A stretch of DNA of 12,275 nucleotides from Paracoccaceae bacterium (GTDB lineage: Bacteria; Pseudomonadota; Alphaproteobacteria; Rhodobacterales; Rhodobacteraceae), in the NCBI GenBank assembly GCA_007120685.1, contig SKNG01000040.1, positions 1 through 12,275 on the forward strand, given 5' to 3'. The notes under the pieces are model-generated. The model was given only the letters and a program-made list of their open reading frames with translations, made no database searches and was not told the origin of the DNA. The position numbers were made by a program, and so were the translations under genes. Position 1 is the first letter of the stretch; each line of letters begins with the position of its first letter. Shown piece by piece: positions 7,805 to 12,275 of this stretch.

Positions 7805-8194
7805 TCATGGCGCCAGCGCGATGGCAAGCACGGCGAGCATGGCCAGATAGGTCAGCTGGTGCAGGGCCTGATCAAGGCCAAGCCAGTGCCAATAGGCCGG
7901 ATCGTTCTCGTCGATGCCAGACCGGGTGACGATGCGCACCTTAAACCAGTCGATGTGATAGTGCGCCGCGATCTCGGCCAGCACCAGAGACACGAACAGT
8001 AGCGGCGCCCACGGCGCCACCGCGGCCAGCACCACAAGGCTCAGCCCCCCGTGCAGCCCGGCATGGGCCAGCCCGCCGGGGTGCCCGTAGCGCCCCTTGT
8101 TGGTCACCATCCATTGCGATTGCCAGTGAAAATCGGCCAGGTAATGCTTGATCTGAAACAGTACCAGCGCCGCCAGAACCATCGCCACGCTCAT
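7805..8194 (-). CDS. DUF3307 family membrane protein
   Basis: This 129-residue hydrophobic protein matches the DUF3307 family pattern. An N-terminal helix carries H17, D21 and Q25 (KHYLADFHWQSQW), then K33, then H44 and H48 in a second helix start, then H80-x-D82-x-x-K85 (AHYHIDWFK), and last D108 and H112 (LDQALHQL). Conserved His/Asp/Lys residues in membrane helices could bind metal or form a polar active site, but no function is established for the family. Hydrophobic segments are about 1-20, 50-76 and 111-127. Its start overlaps the stop of the upstream cyclic-nucleotide-binding gene (ATGA), and it has little ribosome site of its own, so translation is probably coupled. The cyclase gene follows 195 bases downstream. 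Confidence 0.87.
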   Translation of the reverse strand: MSVAMVLAALVLFQIKHYLADFHWQSQWMVTNKGRYGHPGGLAHAGLHGGLSLVVLAAVAPWAPLLFVSLVLAEIAAHYHIDWFKVRIVTRSGIDENDPAYWHWLGLDQALHQLTYLAMLAVLAIALAP

Positions 8195-8898
8195 GCTTTG
8201 CGCCCGTTCATGGATGACAACTGCTGGTTGGCCCGCATCAGCTTTCGCCCGGTGTCGCGGCTCATGCCGTTTTCCAGCAGGATGCGGAAATCAGAGTCGC
8301 GTTCCGACAGCCGGCGCAACGCCGCGCCCGAGATCACGAAGAGCCGCGCCCCGCTCTCGACCGCCACCTGCGCCGAGGCGGGGCCTTCGGCCAGCACGTT
8401 CATCTCTCCCAGCAGCCCGGAATCGGCCATGCCGATCACATGGCTGCCCGAGGTGATCCGGACCTTCCCCGCCGACAGGTAGTAGAGGTTGCTCACCGGT
8501 TCTCCATCGGCCAGCAGGACAGCGCCGTCTTCGGCATCGATCCAGTTGCCCTGATCCAGCAGCCGCCGCGCCATCGCCGCAGGCATCCCGGGAAAGGCGT
8601 TCTCGCGCAAAGCCTGCTCTTCGGCATTGAAATGAACGCGCCGGTCAAGCCAGAACAGCCGCAGGATGCCCAGAATGCTGATCAGCACCCAGGCGGCCTG
8701 AATGATCGCCGAGGACAGGTTGAACGCCACCGTCAGGCTGAGCAGCACAAGGCTGGCTGCGCAAAGGTTCAGGATCGCATAGCTGTAGCTGCTGCCGCGC
8801 AACCGGCCCGCCTGAAGCAGCGCATAGGCACCCAGATACAGCACGACGCCGGCCAGCCCGGCCGTGTTGAGCAGCTGATCGGTGGTGAACCCGCCCAT
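8191..8898 (-). CDS. Membrane protein with CBU_0592-type three-helix domain fused to a cyclic-nucleotide-binding-like domain
   Basis: This protein has 235 residues. The N-terminal part (about 8-85) has three hydrophobic helices and resembles the CBU_0592 membrane family (LLNTAGLAGVVLYLGAYALL, then AAWVLISILGILRLF). The C-terminal part (about 115-215) resembles the CRP/PKA-type cyclic-nucleotide-binding fold: NLYYLSAGKVRIT (137-149), then GLLGEMNVL (161-169), the start of a phosphate-binding cassette. The three-helix-plus-sensor layout recalls eukaryotic Popeye proteins. Odd: the cassette has Glu165, but the Arg that grips the cyclic phosphate is replaced in the PASA segment (173-176), so ligand binding is uncertain. 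The ATG at 8898 has GAGGGG four bases upstream; the frame is open to 9117, but that extension is Arg/Cys-rich and not protein-like. It heads the unit with DUF3307 and the cyclase. Confidence 0.85.
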   Translation of the reverse strand: MGGFTTDQLLNTAGLAGVVLYLGAYALLQAGRLRGSSYSYAILNLCAASLVLLSLTVAFNLSSAIIQAAWVLISILGILRLFWLDRRVHFNAEEQALRENAFPGMPAAMARRLLDQGNWIDAEDGAVLLADGEPVSNLYYLSAGKVRITSGSHVIGMADSGLLGEMNVLAEGPASAQVAVESGARLFVISGAALRRLSERDSDFRILLENGMSRDTGRKLMRANQQLSSMNGRKA

Positions 8899-9347
8899 GC
8901 TTCCCCTCTCGGTCAGATTCGGGCTAGCAGGGCCGCATCGGTCGCGCAAAGAAAATGTGCAGCAGCGGTGCAGGTTTCGACCAGAGCCCGAGCAAACCGA
9001 ACCGCCCGAACCGCGCCTGACAGACCTCGCCAATGCGGGCACCGGTTGGCATCCTGGTCCGGCGGCCGTTGGTGGCGTGCTTGTCTTCGGCCGCGCCCAG
9101 CACCTTGCCCAGCGCACAGAATGTCTCCTGCGGCAGTGACCGCTCGCGCCCGGTCTCTACGTGTCTCCTGAACCCCTGGTGCCCCCCTTCGGACTTGACC
9201 AACGCCGTGGCGACTGCGACCCTGTTTCAAACGTTCACGCGGCGTCCACGCCCTGGCAGCAGATCGGACCGCGCCGATTTGCCAGCCAGGGCTTTTTCGT
9301 CACATCGACTGCAGGTTCAGAAAGCTGGAACAGGAGGTCAGAGGCGC
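8899..9347. other. Divergent intergenic region between the cyclase unit and the amidase locus
   Basis: These 449 bases separate divergent genes and should hold both promoters. No convincing -35/-10 pair was found. A TTGACC on the plus strand (9195-9200) has no -10 partner. GTGCAG is repeated directly within 8957-8973. Minus-strand frames cross the region (for example 8924-9202, TTG start), but none has a ribosome site or a recognisable product. AGGAGG at 9332-9337 belongs to the AmiC-like gene. Confidence 0.5.
8903..8908 (-). promoter_or_regulatory. Ribosome binding site deciding the membrane sensor start
   Basis: GAGGGG on the minus strand, four bases before the ATG at 8898. It selects this ATG over upstream in-frame starts (to 9117) that lack a site and would place an Arg-rich, low-quality segment before the first membrane helix. 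Confidence 0.7.
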
Positions 9348-10259
9348 GTGGCGCGACGGGGTATCGAAATCGGGCTGCTGTTCTCACGCTCGGGCGTCTA
9401 TGCGCAGATCGCGCGGGCAGGGCCGGCGGGCGCCTTGCGCGCGATTGCGGCCGTCACTGCCGACCCGTCGTCGCTGGATATCGAGCGGACCCCGGTGGAT
9501 CGTGACCCGCAGGGCAATGTTGGTCTGTATGGCCCGTTTTGCACCGAAATCCTGCGCGACACTAAGGCGCGCCATGTGATCGGCACCGCCACCTCCTGGA
9601 GCCGGAAAGAGGTGATCCCCGTGCTGGAACGCGCGGGCGGGACGCTCTGGTATCCCTGCCCCTATGAGGGACACGAAGCCTCGGACCGGGTGGTCTGTAC
9701 CCGTGCCTGCCCCAATCAGCACCTGCTCCCGCTCTTCGACTGGGTAGTGCAGCGGCACGGTGCGTGGGCCAGCATGGTCAGTTACAACATCGCCTGGGGA
9801 TGGAAGATGAGCCGCATCGCCCATGACCTGATCGCCGAGGCCGGGGGCAACGCGCTGTCGCAACGCTACCTGCCGCTGGGCGACACGGATATGGACCGTC
9901 TGGTGCAGGAGATCGCCGCCACACGCCCGCAATTCGTGCTCAATTCGCTGGCCGGCGCGCCCTCTGATGCCTTCTTGGCGGCGCTGGCCAGGCGGGACCC
10001 GGCCTTTACCCCGGATCGCTGCCCCGTCCTGTCCTGCAACCTGACCGAACGCGAGCCTGACGCCATGGGCCCCGCCGCCAAGAGCGTGATTTCGGCTGGG
10101 CCCTGTTTCGCGGGCCAAGAGGGACCGGGTGTCTGGGCGGACCTGCCGGCGGGGGGGGGTCTCGTCTTCGTTCAAGGAGGCGGCATGGCGCGCGGTGATG
10201 ACACTGGCGCGGCTTCTGACCCACCGCCCGGGCACCGGGCACCGCGCCGATGCCGCTGA
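9348..10259 (+). pseudogene. AmiC-like amide-sensing binding protein, truncated and fused to an AmiR-like segment
   Basis: Residues 5 to about 254 match AmiC/FmdD-type cytoplasmic ligand-binding proteins (periplasmic-binding fold) that sense short amides and control the antiterminator AmiR. Visible signatures are IEIGLLFSRSGV near the N-terminus, RKEVIPVLERA (86-96), and WYPCPYEGHE (101-110), the equivalent of AmiC's CYPTPYEGFE. The GTG at 9348 is chosen because AGGAGG stands ten bases upstream and the protein starts correctly there. AmiC proteins are about 385 residues. Here similarity stops after ISAGPCF (about base 10110), and the frame runs into a stretch resembling the N-terminal part of an AmiR regulator (VWADLPAGGGLVFVQ), ending after only 303 residues. 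Roughly a third of the sensor is missing, including much of its second lobe. It is probably non-functional, though the protein could still be made. Confidence 0.75.
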
Positions 10260-10430
10260 TCGTCCTGACCGGGTCAGAAGCGCCGGGCCGCGTCGCCGGG
10301 GCAATGGCACAGGGCGCCCGTGGGCAAATCCTCAAACCCTTGGGCGATGGCGGGGTCTTCAGTGCGCTTCTGATCGCGCGGCAGGTCTTCAAGCAGCGCG
10401 CCGCCCAACGCATCGTCGCCCATGGCCGCG
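10118..10430 (+). pseudogene. Remnant of an AmiR-like ANTAR antiterminator gene
   Basis: Two pieces of an AmiR-type regulator lie in different frames. The first (about 10125-10245) shares the frame of the AmiC-like segment and resembles the AmiR segment before its receiver core. The second, from 10250, reads PLIVLTGSEAPGRVAGAMAQ and then LLIARQVF, corresponding to AmiR's LVALVEYESPAVL and LVSARRIS stretches. The frame changes near 10245; a TGA at 10217-10219 blocks the second frame upstream. The following helical coiled coil and the RNA-binding ANTAR domain are absent: after about 10415 the frame turns Pro/Arg-rich and runs into fmdA. In AmiC/AmiR systems AmiR lets transcription pass a leader terminator, so its loss would uncouple amidase expression from amide sensing. 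Confidence 0.6.
10151..10159 (+). repeat. Run of nine G
   Basis: Nine consecutive G inside the AmiC-AmiR fusion frame. Runs of this length are prone to slippage in replication and sequencing. Here the frame on both sides appears to be the same AmiR-like one, so the current length seems to be the in-frame state. Confidence 0.9.
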
Positions 10431-10520
10431 ACCCGGCAGAGGACCCGGCGCCACCGGATGCGGCGGCGCCCCGTCACTACCGTCGCCGAGCGGCCCAATC
10501 ATCAAACCGAAGAGGGAATC

Positions 10521-11480
10521 ATGTGCAAAGCCTGTGACCACACCATTCACGCCGCCCAGCATCATTTCGGCTGGGACAATTCCATTGAACCCGTGCTGCG
10601 CGCCGAACCCGGCCAGACGATTCTGTTTCACTGCAAGGACAGTTCGGCCGGGCAACTGGGTGCGGATTCCACCGTGGCGGATGTCGCGGCGCTGGATTTT
10701 TCCAGGATCAACCCCGTTTCCGGGCCGGTCTGGGTGGAAGGGGCCGAACCGGGCGACGCGCTGAAGATCACGCTGGACAGCTTCACCCCCCAGCCGCGCA
10801 ACGGTGCCGGTTTCGGCTGGACCGCCAATATCCCCGGCTTCGGCCTGCTGGCCGATCAGTTCACCGATCCCGCGCTGCATGTCTGGAAATATGACCACAA
10901 CACGCTGGCACCCGCGCTCTTTGGCGCCGAGGGGCGCGTCCCGCTCAAGCCCTTTGCCGGAACGATCGGCAATGCCCTGGCCGAACCGGGCAACCATTCG
11001 GTGGTGCCTCCGCGGCGCGTCGGCGGCAACATGGATATCCGGGATCTGTCCGCCGGCACCACGCTCTACCTGCCAGTCGAGGTCGCGGGTGCGCTGTTCT
11101 CCGTCGGCGACACGCATGCCGCCCAGGGCGACGGCGAGGTCTGCGGCACCGCCATCGAAAGCCCGATGGATGTGGTGCTGACCCTGGATCTGGTGAAAGA
11201 GGCCAATCTGAAACTGCCGCGCTTCACCACCCCCGGCCCGGTCACCCGGCATCTGGATGCCAAGGGATACGAGGTCACCACCGGGATCGGCCCCGACCTG
11301 ATGGCCGCGGCGCGCGATGCCGTGTCCGGCATGATCGACCTTCTTTGCGCCACGCGGCAGATGGCGGCGGTGGATGCCTATATGCTGGCCTCTACCTGCG
11401 GCGACCTGCGGATTTCGGAAATCGTGGATCAGCCGAACTGGATCGTGTCTTTCTATTTCCCGCGCTGCGTCTTCGAATAA
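10521..11480 (+). CDS. fmdA: Acetamidase/formamidase family protein
   Basis: This 319-residue enzyme of the FmdA/AmdA family hydrolyses short amides such as formamide or acetamide to ammonia and the acid, in the cytoplasm. Family features seen in order are HHFGWDNS (14-21) near the N-terminus, a Trp/Gly-rich GFGWTANIPGFG stretch (97-108), HSVVPPRRVGGNMDIRDL (159-176), and SVGDTHAAQGDGEVCGTAIE (194-213), the conserved Asp/His/Glu-rich core. The N-terminus carries a CKAC pair. ATG at 10521 has AGAGGG four bases upstream, and length and frame are intact. It follows the broken AmiC/AmiR-like genes and precedes a broken ABC ATPase, so it is the only complete gene of this locus. The exact amide cannot be decided. 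Confidence 0.9.
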   Translation: MCKACDHTIHAAQHHFGWDNSIEPVLRAEPGQTILFHCKDSSAGQLGADSTVADVAALDFSRINPVSGPVWVEGAEPGDALKITLDSFTPQPRNGAGFGWTANIPGFGLLADQFTDPALHVWKYDHNTLAPALFGAEGRVPLKPFAGTIGNALAEPGNHSVVPPRRVGGNMDIRDLSAGTTLYLPVEVAGALFSVGDTHAAQGDGEVCGTAIESPMDVVLTLDLVKEANLKLPRFTTPGPVTRHLDAKGYEVTTGIGPDLMAAARDAVSGMIDLLCATRQMAAVDAYMLASTCGDLRISEIVDQPNWIVSFYFPRCVFE

Positions 11481-11740
11481 GCGCCATTGAACCGCCGCCG
11501 TGCCCAACAGACGGGCGATCCACCACCTTGCTGCCGGTGTTCGTGATTGCCCGCTTGACCTGGCCCGCCCGCCTGCGGAACTGTCACCCGGATGTCGGCG
11601 AAGTCCGACCCGGCACCCGAGCCCTCGTTTCGCCTGCGCCGTTTCACGGCAGCGCGGAACAAGGGCTCTTGCTTTTTGGGGCCATCCAACAGGCCCTTTC
11701 GGCAGGGCAACGCCGGGATCGGATACCGAAGAGTGAACCC
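11481..11740 (+). other. Spacer between fmdA and the ABC ATPase remnant
   Basis: No gene is supported here. Besides the terminator-like hairpin there is a second small stem, GCCCT/AGGGC with a TTCGGC loop, at about 11693-11708. A frame with some hydrophobic residues (LPVFVIARLTWPARL, about 11530-11575) could be debris of a transporter gene but is too short to identify. Confidence 0.4.
11619..11677 (+). terminator. Terminator-like hairpin between fmdA and the ABC ATPase gene
   Basis: GAGCCCTCGTT (11619-11629) pairs with AACAAGGGCTC (11658-11668) at 10 of 11 positions. Inside, GCCG/CGGC (11638-11641 and 11647-11650) closes a five-base TTTCA loop. The outer stem is followed by TTGCTTTTT (11669-11677). 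This fits an intrinsic terminator about 140 bases after the fmdA stop. In a functional AmiR-like system it could also be an antitermination target. Confidence 0.5.
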
Positions 11741-12214
11741 GTGACGACGGACCGCGCCTCACCACCTTCTGCCACAGCACCGCCGGTGCTGCAGGTGCGC
11801 GATCTGGTGACCGGATTCACTACCGACGAAGCGCGCCTGCGGGCCGTGGATGGGGTCAGCTTCGACCTGCATGCGGGCCAGACGCTGGCGGTGGTGGGGA
11901 AGCGGGTCCGGCAAGACCACCGCCGGGCGGTCGATCCTGCGCCTGATCAAGCCTGCCTCGGGGCGGATGCGATCGATGGCGCCGATCTGCTGGCGCTGAA
12001 CGCGACCGTGCGGCGCGCCATGCGGTGGCGGATGCAGATCATCATTCAGGACCCCTTCGCCAGCCTGAACCCGCACGTGAGCGTCGGCGCGATCATCGCC
12101 GAGGGCATGATGCTGCATGGCATCGGCCGGAACGCCCGGGACCGGCGCGAGCGTGTCGGTGAAGTCATAGAATTGCTGGAAATTGTGGAGGGGCGCTGCC
12201 CTACTGGGAGGTGA
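11741..12214 (+). pseudogene. Oligopeptide-type ABC transporter ATP-binding protein, P-loop destroyed and 3' half missing
   Basis: The open frame encodes 157 residues against about 270-330 for Dpp/Opp-type ATPases. The N-terminal part is normal (VLQVRDLVTGF, then RAVDGVSFDLHAGQTLAVVG). The next codons should give the Walker A GESGSGKTT but read KRVRQDHRR. In the shifted frame SGSGKTT is intact (11901-11921), and the RSILRLIKPASGR continuation is also legible there. Two bases are missing near 11900 and one near 11968, which restores the frame for IDGADLL and the Q-loop IIIQDPFASLNP (residues 100-111). The frame ends soon after EVIELLEIV; the signature LSGGQ, Walker B and switch His are absent. 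A weak GAAGAG precedes the GTG at 11741. As read, it cannot bind ATP normally. Confidence 0.75.
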
Positions 12215-12262
12215 CATCACCACCTATGCCGGTTGCCGCCGGCGCCAGCGAGGGAGCACCCC

Positions 12263-12275
12263 ATGAACAGGAGAA
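12263..12275 (+). CDS. Start of a gene running off the right edge
   Basis: An ATG at 12263 has AGGGAG six bases upstream (12251-12256), 48 bases after the ABC remnant stop. Only Met-Asn-Arg-Arg is visible, so nothing can be said of the product; a transporter or amide-metabolism gene would fit the context. Confidence 0.4.

Noticed and set aside
6590..8002. Plus-strand frame of 470 codons opposite the cyclase 5' end and DUF3307
   Set aside because: Gln/Arg/His/Gly-rich composition typical of antisense frames in GC-rich genomes; it crosses two real genes and their spacer.
8924..9202. Minus-strand frame of 92 codons in the divergent intergenic region
   Set aside because: TTG start without a ribosome site, no recognisable product, and it lies where promoters are expected.
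9195..9223. TTGACC as a promoter for the AmiC-like gene
   Set aside because: No -10-like hexamer at 16-18 bases (GACCCT at 17).
10389..11780. Minus-strand frame of 463 codons opposite fmdA
   Set aside because: The antisense of fmdA has clear family motifs; this frame has none.

Overview
The window is GC-rich, densely coding DNA with GTG starts, short overlaps and long antisense open frames. Gene content (TctA transporter, a CBU_0592-type membrane domain, DUF3307, AmiC/AmiR-type regulators, acetamidase/formamidase) points to an alphaproteobacterium, most likely Rhodobacterales. This is inferred from family content, not from a search.

Layout. (1) Positions 1-2090, plus strand: the 3' part of a tripartite tricarboxylate transporter large subunit (TctA), overlapping by 4 bases a short-chain dehydrogenase/reductase with a displaced active-site Lys. 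(2) 2232-3152, minus: a membrane fatty acid desaturase, convergent with the SDR gene, followed by a gene-poor stretch to 3577. (3) 8898-3578, minus: a three-gene set consisting of a three-helix membrane protein with a cyclic-nucleotide-binding-like domain, a DUF3307 membrane protein (4-base overlap), and, after a 195-base leader with repeats and a GC hairpin, a 1343-residue protein resembling soluble adenylyl cyclase (two cyclase domains, NTPase, helical repeats). (4) 9348 to the right edge, plus: an amidase locus. An AmiC-like ligand sensor is truncated and fused to an AmiR-like remnant; an intact acetamidase/formamidase follows; then a terminator-like hairpin, an oligopeptide-type ABC ATPase whose P-loop is lost through two compensating frameshifts and which lacks its second half, and the start of another gene.

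How the genes may work together. The most interesting unit is region 3: a predicted cyclase is encoded with a membrane protein carrying a candidate cyclic-nucleotide sensor, as if producer and effector travel together. Both show deviations at key residues (the transition-state Arg is missing in the cyclase, the phosphate-binding Arg is missing in the sensor), so the pair may be a diverged or non-canonical signalling system. Region 4 looks like an amide-uptake and hydrolysis operon in decay: the enzyme is intact while its regulators and at least one transporter subunit are broken.
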